Assembly: GCF_002234405.1 (NCBI RefSeq)
Contig: NZ_NMQT01000067.1
Coordinates: 1 to 64,000, forward strand
Direction of reading: 5' to 3'
DNA length: 64,000 nt
Source: Amycolatopsis thailandensis
Lineage (GTDB): Bacteria; Actinomycetota; Actinomycetes; Mycobacteriales; Pseudonocardiaceae
Each line of letters opens with the position of its first letter. Position 1 is the first letter of the stretch. The position numbers were made by a program, and so were the translations under genes. The notes under the pieces are model-generated. The model saw only the letters and a list, made by a program, of their open reading frames with translations. It made no database searches and was not told the DNA's origin. Positions 32,196 through 40,386 of the stretch are shown one piece after another.

Positions 32196-33134
32196 ATGAG
32201 CACCGCCCTGGACGAACTCGCCGGGAACTTCGCCGCGCTGCGCCCCCATCTGGTGTCGGTCGCCTACCGGCTCACCGGCGCGCTGTCCGACGCCGAGGAC
32301 GCGGTCCAGGAGTCCTGGCTGCGGCTGAGCGGCCTCGACGAGCGCCGCCGCGCGGCCATCGAGGACCACAAGGGCTGGCTGACCACCGTCGTCAGCCGGA
32401 TCTGCCTCGACAGGCTGCGGTCGGCGGCGGTGCGCCGCGAGCGGTACGTCGGCGAGTGGCTGCCCGAGCCGGTGCTCGGCCCGCTGGGCACGCCGTCGTC
32501 GGAGGACCCGCTGACCGTCGCGGTCCGCGACGACGGCATGCGGATGGCGGCGATGGTGGTCCTCGACCGACTGACCGCCGAGCAGCGCGTCGCGTTCGTC
32601 CTGCACGACGCGTTTTCGGTGCCGTTCGGTGAGATCGCCGAGATCCTGGGCTGCACGGTGGAGACCGCGCGCCAGCACGGTTCACGCGGCCGCCGCGCGG
32701 TCGCCGACGCGGATCCGCCGCCCCGGACGGCGCTCGCCGAGCAGCAGCAGATCATCGAGAAGTTCATGACCGCGATGCTCACCGGCGACATCCAGGCGGT
32801 GGCCGAGGTGCTGCACCCGGACGTCGTCCTCGTCGGCGACGGCGGCGGCAAGGCGCGCACGGCGGTCCACACGGTCGCCGGCTTCGACAAGGTCACCCGG
32901 CTGTTCCAGGGGCTCATGCGGATGTACGACCCAGCCGGGATCGAGCAGGCGAGGCTCGCGCTGGTCAACGGCGACCTCGGGCTCTACATCCCGCCGCAGG
33001 CCGCTTCGGAGGGGTACCGGGCGCTCGACGAGCACGTCGACGCCTTCGTCATCCGCGACGGGAAGATCGTGGAGATCTACGACATGGCGAACCCGGACAA
33101 GCTCACCACCGCCCGCACCCGCGTCGGATCCTGA
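32196..33134 (+). CDS. ECF41-family RNA polymerase sigma factor (SigJ-like)
   Basis: A 312-residue sigma factor. Sigma-2 is seen in VSVAYRLTGALSDAEDAVQESWLRL and sigma-4 in RLTAEQRVAFVLHDAF with VETARQHGSRGRR. A SnoaL-like extension of about 130 residues follows. The ECF41 hallmarks WLPEP (linker), DGGGK and NPDKL (extension) are all present. In this family the extension controls sigma activity without an anti-sigma factor. The partner carboxymuconolactone decarboxylase is convergent just downstream, with a palindrome between. Confidence 0.93.
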   Translation: MSTALDELAGNFAALRPHLVSVAYRLTGALSDAEDAVQESWLRLSGLDERRRAAIEDHKGWLTTVVSRICLDRLRSAAVRRERYVGEWLPEPVLGPLGTPSSEDPLTVAVRDDGMRMAAMVVLDRLTAEQRVAFVLHDAFSVPFGEIAEILGCTVETARQHGSRGRRAVADADPPPRTALAEQQQIIEKFMTAMLTGDIQAVAEVLHPDVVLVGDGGGKARTAVHTVAGFDKVTRLFQGLMRMYDPAGIEQARLALVNGDLGLYIPPQAASEGYRALDEHVDAFVIRDGKIVEIYDMANPDKLTTARTRVGS

Positions 33135-33187
33135 CCGCGTTTAGTCCTCTGAATGCGCTCTGAGCGCATTCAGAGGACTAAACGCGG
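33135..33187. repeat. Perfect 53-bp palindrome (26-bp arms, 1-nt centre)
   Basis: CCGCGTTTAGTCCTCTGAAT leads into GCGCTC-T-GAGCGC at the centre; the right arm is its exact complement. It fills the gap between the convergent sigma-factor and decarboxylase genes. The GTCCTCTGAATGCG core is repeated in the palindrome at 41281-41345. Confidence 0.95.
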
Positions 33188-33191
33188 GGAG

Positions 33192-33758
33192 TCAGGGCAG
33201 CGGGATCTTGCAGGCGTCGCCCGAGGTGAAACCCTGCGCGGTGATGTCGAGCGCGCTGTTCATCCGGGCACGCATGTTCTCCAGCCCGATCTGGTAGGTC
33301 AGCTCGATGACGCCCTTGCGGCCGAACTCTCGTTCCAGTTCGGCGACCTGTTCGTCGGTGACGGTCACCGGGCTCGCGGTCATCGCGTCGGCGTACGCGA
33401 GCGCGAGCCGTTCCTGCGCGGTGAAGGCGGGCGACTTCGCGTAGTCGTCGATGTTCTTCAGCCGTTCGATGTCGAGCCCTTCGTGCAGTTGCAGCATGGT
33501 CCCGAAATCGATGCACCACGAGCAGCCCAGCTGGGTCGCGACGCGGTACACGGCCAGCTCGCGCACGTTCGACGGCAGTGTCTTGCTGGCCTTTTCCGCC
33601 AGCATCTCGTGCACACCGTTCGCGCGCAGCAGCGCCGGGTGGTGCGCGTAGACGGCCATCGGCTCGGGTACGGCACCGAAGCGCTTCCCGGCGAATTTGT
33701 AGATCAGCTTCAGCAGGAAGCCGGCTTCGGCGGTCTTGACGGCGGGAATACGCGGCAT
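33192..33758 (-). CDS. Carboxymuconolactone decarboxylase/AhpD-family protein (ECF41 partner)
   Basis: A 188-residue alpha-helical protein: MAVYAHHPALLRANGVHEML, LAVYRVATQLGCSWCIDFG with the CxxC redox pair, then LEREFGRKGVIELTYQIGLENMRARMNSAL. The AhpD-like CxxC suggests a peroxidase or disulfide reductase rather than a decarboxylase. ATG at 33758 with GAGGAGG upstream. Genes of this family are the typical targets of ECF41 sigma factors, and a matching promoter lies upstream. Confidence 0.88.
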   Translation of the reverse strand: MPRIPAVKTAEAGFLLKLIYKFAGKRFGAVPEPMAVYAHHPALLRANGVHEMLAEKASKTLPSNVRELAVYRVATQLGCSWCIDFGTMLQLHEGLDIERLKNIDDYAKSPAFTAQERLALAYADAMTASPVTVTDEQVAELEREFGRKGVIELTYQIGLENMRARMNSALDITAQGFTSGDACKIPLP

Positions 33759-33792
33759 GATGTCCTCCTCGTGCGGTTGCGATCACCAGGTG

Positions 33793-33819
33793 GACGAGAT
33801 GGCCCGCGAGGACGTGACA
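33793..33819 (-). promoter_or_regulatory. Likely ECF41-type promoter of the decarboxylase gene
   Basis: On the minus strand TGTCAC, a 17-nt spacer and CGTC precede the gene. This matches the published ECF41 pattern (TGTCACA, about 17 nt, CGTC). Position and partner gene fit direct control by the adjacent sigma factor. Confidence 0.6.
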
Positions 33820-34117
33820 GCCGCTCCCGGGTGACGTGGGCCACTCGCCCTTCCCGATCACGGAGCGGGATCGGGAACCGTCGGATCGGCCCATTACGAT
33901 TCCCGGGGAACGGGACGAATTGAAGAACTTACTGTCGGTATGCTGTCGAACCTACTTTAGTCATCGCCCGCCTGGGTAGGTGACGATTAGCCTTTTCGCC
34001 GGAACCCCCATTCGATCATCGAAGGTACGCTGACGATCAGCAATCCCCTCGAAGAACCGGTGCCGCCACATCGGTTTATTCGGCGATCCCTCCGCTCTCT
34101 CCCATCGGAGGAAACAC
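33820..34117. other. Divergent upstream region
   Basis: About 300 nt shared by the decarboxylase promoter and the promoter of the six-gene redox operon. An AT-richer part at 33920-34000 contains related half-sites (CCTACTTTAGTCATCG and GGTAGGTGACGATTAG). GGAGGAAAC lies just before the ATG at 34118. Confidence 0.4.
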
Positions 34118-35632
34118 ATGGACTACCTCGTCATCGGCGCGGGCCCGGCCGGCCTTCAACTCGGACATTTCCTCCAGCGAGCCGGAAGAGATCATGTCGT
34201 ACTGGAAGCGGAAGACGCACCCGGCTCGTACTTCCGCACATTTCCGCGGCACCGGAAACTGATCTCGATCAACAAACCGCACACCGGCTGGGCCGATCCC
34301 GAACTGAATCTGCGGATGGACTGGAACTCGCTGCTGTCCGACGATCCGGACCTGCGGTTCACCCGGTACACCGAGGAATACTTCCCCTCGGCGGACCTCC
34401 TTGTCGACTACTTCGCCGACTACGCGGCGAAAACGGGCGTTCAGGTCGAATACGGGACACGGGTGACCTCGATCGACCGGGACACCGAATTCCGGGTCAC
34501 CACCGACGTCGGCCGGACCTACTCCGCGAAACGGGTCATCGTCGCGACCGGACTCGCCCGCCCGTACGTCCCCGCCGTCCCCGGAATCGAAACGACGGAA
34601 TCGTACAACGATGTTTCGGTCGATCCCCGGGATTTCACCGATCAACGGGTGCTGATCCTGGGCAAGGGGAACTCGGCGTTCGAAACCGCCGACAATCTCG
34701 TCGCGAACGCGGCACTGATCCACGTTCTCGGCCCGGAGTCGCTCCGGTTCGCCTGGCGCACGCATTTCTCCGGCGATCTGCGCGCGGTGAACAACAACTT
34801 CCTCGACACCTATCAGTTGAAATCGCAGAACCTGGTCCTCGACGCCACCGTGGAAAAGATCGAACTCCGCGACGCGGAATACCATGTGACCCTCCGTTAT
34901 TCCCGCAGGCCGAAGACCGTGACGCTGGTCTACGACCGGGCGATCACCTGCACCGGGTTCCGGATGGACACCGGCATCTTCACCGACCGGGTGCGACCGC
35001 GCCTGACGATGAACGACCGGTTCGCCGAACTGACCCAGGCCTGGGAATCGACGACCGTGCCGGGCCTGTACTTCGCGGGCACGCTGACCCAGGTCCTCGA
35101 CCGCCGCAAGTTCACCAGCAGCGTCCTGCACGGCTTCCGCTACGGCGTCCGCGCCCTGCACCACGTGCTCGAACAACGCTACGAGGGCACCGCTTGGCCG
35201 GGCGAGGACCTGCCCGCCGATCCGGACGTCGTGGCGGGCGCGATCCTGGCGCGGGTGAACCGCAGTTCCGGGCTGTGGAACCAGTTCGGTTTCCTCGCCG
35301 ACGTGCTGGTGCTGAACGAAGACGGCACGTCCCGGCTGCTGGAGGAGGTCCCGGCCGGTCTCGCCCTCGCGGAGCGGCCCGGCAGGCGTTTCGTCACGAT
35401 CACCCTGGAGTACGGCTCGGGCTATCCCGAAATCGACCCCTTCGACGTCACCGCCGGGCGCGCCTGGGAGGACGACCCCGCGACCGAGTCGCTCTACATG
35501 CATCCCGTGCTGCGCCGGTACGTCGACGGCGAACTCGTCGAGACCCGGCATCTGCCCGAGGACGTCGCCAACGACTGGACGGGCGAGGCCGACTACCGCG
35601 CGCCGGTCCGCGAGATGGTGGCCGTCCGGTGA
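34118..35632 (+). CDS. FAD-dependent oxidoreductase/monooxygenase, FOXRED2-like
   Basis: A 504-residue flavoprotein. The FAD Rossmann motif GAGPAGLQLGHFLQRAG is followed by FRTFPRHRKLISINKPHTG and MDWNSLLSDD, which closely resemble eukaryotic FOXRED2. A second dinucleotide site is ILGKGNSAFETADNL, and AITCTGFRMDTGIF completes the fold. The C-terminal 140 residues are an extra domain. Strong RBS GGAGGAAAC. It is the first gene of a six-gene unit, each overlapping the next. It probably performs an N- or Baeyer-Villiger-type oxygenation; the substrate is unknown. Confidence 0.82.
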   Translation: MDYLVIGAGPAGLQLGHFLQRAGRDHVVLEAEDAPGSYFRTFPRHRKLISINKPHTGWADPELNLRMDWNSLLSDDPDLRFTRYTEEYFPSADLLVDYFADYAAKTGVQVEYGTRVTSIDRDTEFRVTTDVGRTYSAKRVIVATGLARPYVPAVPGIETTESYNDVSVDPRDFTDQRVLILGKGNSAFETADNLVANAALIHVLGPESLRFAWRTHFSGDLRAVNNNFLDTYQLKSQNLVLDATVEKIELRDAEYHVTLRYSRRPKTVTLVYDRAITCTGFRMDTGIFTDRVRPRLTMNDRFAELTQAWESTTVPGLYFAGTLTQVLDRRKFTSSVLHGFRYGVRALHHVLEQRYEGTAWPGEDLPADPDVVAGAILARVNRSSGLWNQFGFLADVLVLNEDGTSRLLEEVPAGLALAERPGRRFVTITLEYGSGYPEIDPFDVTAGRAWEDDPATESLYMHPVLRRYVDGELVETRHLPEDVANDWTGEADYRAPVREMVAVR

Positions 35633-36702
35633 CCGGGCCGGTCAACCTCCGCGAGGTCGAGCAGGCCGCGCGGGCCTTGCTCGACAGGGTCCGCGACGAC
35701 TACTTCGCCGGCGGCGCGCAGGACGAGGTCACCGTGCGGGGCAACGAATCCGCGTTCGCCCGGCTGGCGCTCCTCCCCCGGGTCCTGACCGGCGCGGGCG
35801 ACCCGTCGCCGGAAGTCACCGTCCTCGGGGAACGCGTGTCGATGCCGGTCCTGCTGGCGCCGACGGCGTTCCACGAACTCGCGCATCCCGAGGGCGAACG
35901 CGCCACCGCCCGCGCGGCGGCGGCCGCGGGCACGATCCTGATCTCGGCGATGCTGTCGACGGTGGCCATCGAGGACATCGCCGCCGAAGCCCGCAAAGTG
36001 TCCTCCGAGCACGAACCGCCGATCTGGTTCCAGCTCTACCTTCAGCCCGACCTGGGTTTCACCGAAGCGATCGTCCGGCGGGCGGAGGCCGCGGGCTGCC
36101 GCGCGCTGGTGGTCACCGCCGACTCCCCCGCGCTCGGCAGGCACGAACGCAACGACCGCAACGACTTCCACGATCTTCCGCCCGGGATGAACTGCCCGAA
36201 CCTGCGCGAGCAGGCAGGCGAGGTCCGCAACGTCGTGCTCTCGCCCGAGATCTCGTGGCGGCACCTCGAGTGGCTGCGCGAGACCACGTCGCTGCCGATC
36301 CTGGTCAAAGGCGTGCTCCACCCCGACGACGCCCGGCTCGCCGCCGATCACGGCGCCGACGGCGTGATCGTGTCCAATCACGGCGGGCGGCAGCTCGACA
36401 CCACCCCGCCGTCGATCCGCCTGCTCCCCCGGATCGCCGACGCCGTCGAAGGCCGCGTGCCGGTCCTGCTCGACGGCGGCGTCCGCCGCGGCACGGACGT
36501 CGTCAAGGCGCTCGCGCTGGGGGCGCGGGCGGTGGCGATCGGCCGACCGGTCGTCTGGGGTCTCGCCTACGACGGGGAAGCCGGCGTCACGAAGGTCCTG
36601 GACCTGCTGCGCCGGGAAATCGTCAACGCACTGGCCTTGTGCGGGTACGCCGACCCCGCCGCCGTCCGCCGCGACCTGGTGGAGGAGGTGTCATGGCGCT
36701 GA
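35629..36702 (+). CDS. FMN-dependent alpha-hydroxy-acid oxidase
   Basis: A 357-residue TIM-barrel enzyme oxidising a 2-hydroxy acid to the 2-keto acid. Signatures: MPVLLAPTAFHELAHPEGERATARAAAAAGT, WFQLYLQPD, LVVTADSPALG, ILVKGVLHPDDAR with the catalytic Lys, and the active-site VSNHGGRQLDTTP. The GTG start overlaps the previous stop (GTGA). It may act on a hydroxy-acid intermediate made by the oxygenases of the same operon. Actinobacterial relatives include the hydroxymandelate oxidases of glycopeptide pathways, but none of their partner genes is here. Confidence 0.9.
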   Translation: MTGPVNLREVEQAARALLDRVRDDYFAGGAQDEVTVRGNESAFARLALLPRVLTGAGDPSPEVTVLGERVSMPVLLAPTAFHELAHPEGERATARAAAAAGTILISAMLSTVAIEDIAAEARKVSSEHEPPIWFQLYLQPDLGFTEAIVRRAEAAGCRALVVTADSPALGRHERNDRNDFHDLPPGMNCPNLREQAGEVRNVVLSPEISWRHLEWLRETTSLPILVKGVLHPDDARLAADHGADGVIVSNHGGRQLDTTPPSIRLLPRIADAVEGRVPVLLDGGVRRGTDVVKALALGARAVAIGRPVVWGLAYDGEAGVTKVLDLLRREIVNALALCGYADPAAVRRDLVEEVSWR

Positions 36703-37979
36703 CCGCGCTCCGGAACTGGGTCTTCGCCAGGGTCAACGGCCAGGAGGCGGTGCCGATCCCCGGGGACACCGTCGGCGTCGAGCATTTCCGCGAGGTCTAC
36801 GCGCATCCGAACGCCGACGGCCGCAGCGAGGGCGCCGTCCTGTCCGACCTCTTCTGGTACTGGCTGGCCCCGGGACCCCAAGTCCACCAAGAACATCTCG
36901 AACCCGGTGAGCGCTACGACGACGTCGCCCGCACCACCCGGCGCTTCCTCGCGCGCCCGCACGCCGAAAGCGCCGAACGCGCCACGCGGGCCGCGGAACG
37001 GGTACTGGACGAGAAACCGAAACGCGTCCGGCTTGTCCGCCTGCGCGACGAGATGATGCCGATCTGGGCGGAGTTCTACTACGAGCTGGTGTTCGGCGAA
37101 CCGTGCCCCCGGCGGGCGCGGGACCTGATCGTGGCCAACGCGACCGACGTCGTCACCGCGCTGAAATGCCTGGGACTGCGGCACATGAACCGGCGGGCGG
37201 CGCTCACCCGGTACCTGACGGAAAAGCTGAGCGAGCGTCCTTTGCCGCTCCCGCGACGGCTTTCCCCCGAAGAACAGGTCCTGTACCTGCAGGGCACCTT
37301 CTTCAACACCGCCGTCGTGCAGTCCTCGGAGGCGATGACCCATCTGCTGCTGGCCATCGCGCACCATCCGGAGGTGCAGGCACGCCTGCGGACCGAATCC
37401 GGCGATGCCTACCTCGACCGCGTGCTGTCCGAATCCTTCCGCCGGTACCCGCTGTTCGGGATCGCGCACCGGATCAGCTCGGGTGAGATCACCGTCGACG
37501 AGCACACGACGTTGCCCGCCGGTTCGGTGCTGTGCTTCAACTACGCGGACTTCCACGCGAGCGGGTTCGCCGATCCGGAGCGGTTCGACCCGGATCGCTG
37601 GGAGCGCCACACCGCGTCGCGGGCGAACCACATCCCGTTCGGTGTCACCGCGAACCGGCCTTGCCCCGCCAAGGGAATAGTGCCGCCGACGATGCGCGCG
37701 GTCGCGAAAGCCGTGCTGTCGCGGTACCTCCTGAGTTCCACGGCGACCCACGTCCGCTCGATCCCCAACCGGGGGCCGTGCGTGCTGCGGCCGGTGGACG
37801 ACCCCGGATCGGATCGGCGGCTGTTGCGGTATCTCCGGGTGCGTGACCGCGCCGGGGAGGTCCGGCGCGACGTCGTCCAGCTGGTGCTCGGCACCTACAT
37901 GGTGCTCGACGCGCGCCGGAAACGGCTTGCCCAAAGGTATTTCGCGACCCACGACGCGGAAGGACGGGTGCGGGGATGA
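36693..37979 (+). CDS. Cytochrome P450-like protein with atypical I-helix
   Basis: A 428-residue protein overlapping the oxidase gene by 10 bp. ExxR is ESFRRYP, and the heme-loop Cys lies in FGVTANRPCPAKG. The AGxDTT oxygen-activation motif of the I-helix is replaced by GTFFNTAVVQSSEAM, so its chemistry may differ from ordinary hydroxylation. The C-terminal 70 residues (RRDVVQLVLGTYMVLDARRK) extend beyond a usual P450. No ferredoxin gene is nearby. Start at ATG 36693 after GGAGGAGG. Confidence 0.75.
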   Translation: MALTALRNWVFARVNGQEAVPIPGDTVGVEHFREVYAHPNADGRSEGAVLSDLFWYWLAPGPQVHQEHLEPGERYDDVARTTRRFLARPHAESAERATRAAERVLDEKPKRVRLVRLRDEMMPIWAEFYYELVFGEPCPRRARDLIVANATDVVTALKCLGLRHMNRRAALTRYLTEKLSERPLPLPRRLSPEEQVLYLQGTFFNTAVVQSSEAMTHLLLAIAHHPEVQARLRTESGDAYLDRVLSESFRRYPLFGIAHRISSGEITVDEHTTLPAGSVLCFNYADFHASGFADPERFDPDRWERHTASRANHIPFGVTANRPCPAKGIVPPTMRAVAKAVLSRYLLSSTATHVRSIPNRGPCVLRPVDDPGSDRRLLRYLRVRDRAGEVRRDVVQLVLGTYMVLDARRKRLAQRYFATHDAEGRVRG

Positions 37980-39049
37980 ACGACGCGGCCGAAATGGACG
38001 ACGAGAAGGAATACCTGGCGGAGGCGAAGCTGCGGCGGCGGAACAACGCCCCGCACGACCGGTTCCTGTCCTCCTACCGGGCCCGGATGGGCTACCGGGG
38101 CGACGTTCTCGTGCCGCCCGCGGTGTTCGGCGTCGAAGGCGCCGTCGACATCCACTGCCACGGTCACGAAGGGCAACAGGATGGCCTGTCGATCGCGAAA
38201 CTCGCGTCCGCCAGCGGCGTGAAAGGGTTGCTGTTCAAGAGCATCGTCTGGCGGGCCCGCACCGACGTCGCCGGTCCCGCCGGTGTCGTCCGCGAGGTCG
38301 AAGGCGAACTGCGCAAGTGGTGCGACGAGGCAGACGTGCCGCCGTCGCGGCTGTGGTCCGGCTGGATCACCACCGACACCATGGGCCTGTCCATCCCGGA
38401 ACAGGCGCGCAGGCAGCTGGCCGACGGCGTCTCGGCGGTGTGGATGCCGGTGTTCCGCAGCGCCAACACCTTGAGCAAGGTCGGCGGTATGAGCGGCTGG
38501 TGGGGCGAGGAACCCAGTGTGTGGACCGATCCGCTGCCGTGGGACAAGGCGCTGCGCGTCGGCACGTACACCCTCGACGAGCACGGGAAACTCAAACCCG
38601 AGTACCGCGAGGTGTTCAAGATGGTCGCGGACCACGACGTGATGATCTCGTTCGCGCACGCCACCCACGCCGAGATCTGGGAGATGGCCGAGCAGGTCCG
38701 CGACCTCGGCATCACGAAGGCGGTCATCGACCATCCGTTCAGCCCGTTCATCGATCTCTCGCCGGCGCAGATGCGGGAACTCACTTCCGCCGGTATCTAC
38801 CTGAACTTCACCTACGACGAGATCTCGCCGCTGCTCGGCGTCGACCCGGCCGAGATGTGCCGGACCATCCAAGCGCTCGGCACCGAGTACGTCACGCTGT
38901 CCAGCGACGCCGGGGAACCGTTGTTCCCCAACACGGTCGAGGCGCTGCGGCTGCTGCGCGCGCATATGGAGGCCTTCGGGCTCACCAAGGACGAGGTCCA
39001 CACGACGAGTTCGGTGAACCCGTCCAAACTGCTCGGCGCGGAGGACTGA
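37976..39049 (+). CDS. Metal-dependent amidohydrolase-like protein (DUF6282-like)
   Basis: A 357-residue TIM-barrel-like protein. The metal motif is GAVDIHCHGHEG near residue 57; other candidate ligands lie in ISFAHATHAEIW, VIDHPFSPFIDLS and LSSDAGEPLFPN. This matches the DUF6282 branch of amidohydrolases, several of which act in secondary-metabolite or amide catabolism. ATGA overlap with the P450-like gene. It probably hydrolyses a cyclic amide, lactone or ester intermediate; this is inference. Confidence 0.72.
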   Translation: MNDAAEMDDEKEYLAEAKLRRRNNAPHDRFLSSYRARMGYRGDVLVPPAVFGVEGAVDIHCHGHEGQQDGLSIAKLASASGVKGLLFKSIVWRARTDVAGPAGVVREVEGELRKWCDEADVPPSRLWSGWITTDTMGLSIPEQARRQLADGVSAVWMPVFRSANTLSKVGGMSGWWGEEPSVWTDPLPWDKALRVGTYTLDEHGKLKPEYREVFKMVADHDVMISFAHATHAEIWEMAEQVRDLGITKAVIDHPFSPFIDLSPAQMRELTSAGIYLNFTYDEISPLLGVDPAEMCRTIQALGTEYVTLSSDAGEPLFPNTVEALRLLRAHMEAFGLTKDEVHTTSSVNPSKLLGAED

Positions 39050-40386
39050 TGCTCGCCGTCGAGAATCCCGCGAACGGGCAGCGGATCACGACCGTCCCGG
39101 ACGCCGGACCGGCCGACGTCGACAAAGCGGTCCGCGCCGCCGTCGGCGCCTGGCCGGCGTGGCGGGTCACGGACCGGCACGCGGCGCTGATGTCGTGCGC
39201 CGCCGTCGTCGAGGAGGCCGCGCCCGTGCTGGCCCCCGTACTGACCGAGGAACAAGGAAAACCGCTTCGGGAAGCCGAAGCCGAGTTCACCAGGGCGGCG
39301 GCACGGTTCCGGTACTTCGCCGGTCTGCGGATCGAACCCCGGGTCGTCGGCCAGGCCGAGGTGCACCGGCGTCCGCTGGGGCCGGTGGCCGCGATCACGC
39401 CGTGGAACTTCCCCGTGCAACTGGCCGTCGCGAAACTCGCGCCGGCGTTCGCCGCGGGGAACACGGTGGTGCTCAAACCGTCGCCGCACACCCCTCTCAC
39501 CACCCTGCACCTGGGCCGGATGCTGGCGGAGGTACTGCCGCCGGGCGTGCTGACCGTGCTCACCGGGCAGGACCCGCTCGGCGAGCATCTGGTGACGCAT
39601 CCCGGGATCCGGAAGATCAACTTCACCGGTTCCGTCGCCACGGGGAAGCACGTGGCCGCGGCGGCCGCGGCCGATCTGAAGCGGCTGACGCTGGAGCTGG
39701 GCGGAAACGATCCGGCGATCATCCTTCCCTGCGCCGACACGGCTCTCCTCGCGGAAAAGCTGTTCTGGAGCGCTTTCGCCAACTGCGGGCAGATCTGCAT
39801 GGCGATCAAACGGGTCTACGCCGTCGGTTCCGCGTACGACGGCGTCGTCGAGGCGCTGGCCGCTTTGGCGACGGAGGTCGTGGTGGGCGACGGGCGGACG
39901 CCCGGGACGCGGATCGGCCCGGTGAACAACCGGCCGCAGTACGACCGCGTCATCGGTCTCACCGAGGAAGCGCGGTCGGACGGCGCGCGGCTCGTCACCG
40001 GCGGACGGCTCGACGGGCCCGGGTACTTCTTCGCCCCGGCGATCCTCGCCGAGGCGCACGACGGCATGCGGGTGGTGACCGAGGAGCAGTTCGGCCCGGT
40101 ACTGCCGATCGTTCGATGCTCCACAGTGGACGAAGCCGTCGGGCTCGCGAACGCCACGAAGTTCGGCTTGTGCGGATCGGTGTGGGGCACGGACGAAGAG
40201 CGCGCCGCCGACGTCGCGATGCGGCTCGAAGGCGGGACGGTCTGGGTCAACGAGCATCTGGCCATGTCCCTCGACGAGCCGTTCGCGGGCTCGAAATGGA
40301 GCGGGCTCGGCGTTTCCGGTGGCGTCTGGGGCATCGAGGGCAACACGGAACCGTTCGTCGTGCACCGCCCGGCGGGTGCGCGATGA
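39049..40386 (+). CDS. Aldehyde dehydrogenase (NAD(P)+)
   Basis: A 445-residue ALDH, somewhat short at the N-terminus. Motifs: AITPWNFPVQLAVAKLAPAFAAGNTVVLKPS, INFTGSVATGKHV, catalytic LTLELGGNDPAI with the Glu, and NCGQICMAIKRVY with the nucleophilic Cys. It oxidises an aldehyde to the acid. TGATG overlap with the amidohydrolase. The LEGGTVWVNEH end is normal. It resembles succinate-semialdehyde or aminoaldehyde-type enzymes, but the substrate is not evident. Confidence 0.9.
   Translation: MLAVENPANGQRITTVPDAGPADVDKAVRAAVGAWPAWRVTDRHAALMSCAAVVEEAAPVLAPVLTEEQGKPLREAEAEFTRAAARFRYFAGLRIEPRVVGQAEVHRRPLGPVAAITPWNFPVQLAVAKLAPAFAAGNTVVLKPSPHTPLTTLHLGRMLAEVLPPGVLTVLTGQDPLGEHLVTHPGIRKINFTGSVATGKHVAAAAAADLKRLTLELGGNDPAIILPCADTALLAEKLFWSAFANCGQICMAIKRVYAVGSAYDGVVEALAALATEVVVGDGRTPGTRIGPVNNRPQYDRVIGLTEEARSDGARLVTGGRLDGPGYFFAPAILAEAHDGMRVVTEEQFGPVLPIVRCSTVDEAVGLANATKFGLCGSVWGTDEERAADVAMRLEGGTVWVNEHLAMSLDEPFAGSKWSGLGVSGGVWGIEGNTEPFVVHRPAGAR

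Noticed and set aside
30243..32678. A longer dnaG start giving 811 residues
   Set aside because: The extension past 32150 overlaps the sigma-factor gene in antisense and has no primase similarity; the family start MSVAGRIRES fits exactly at 32150.
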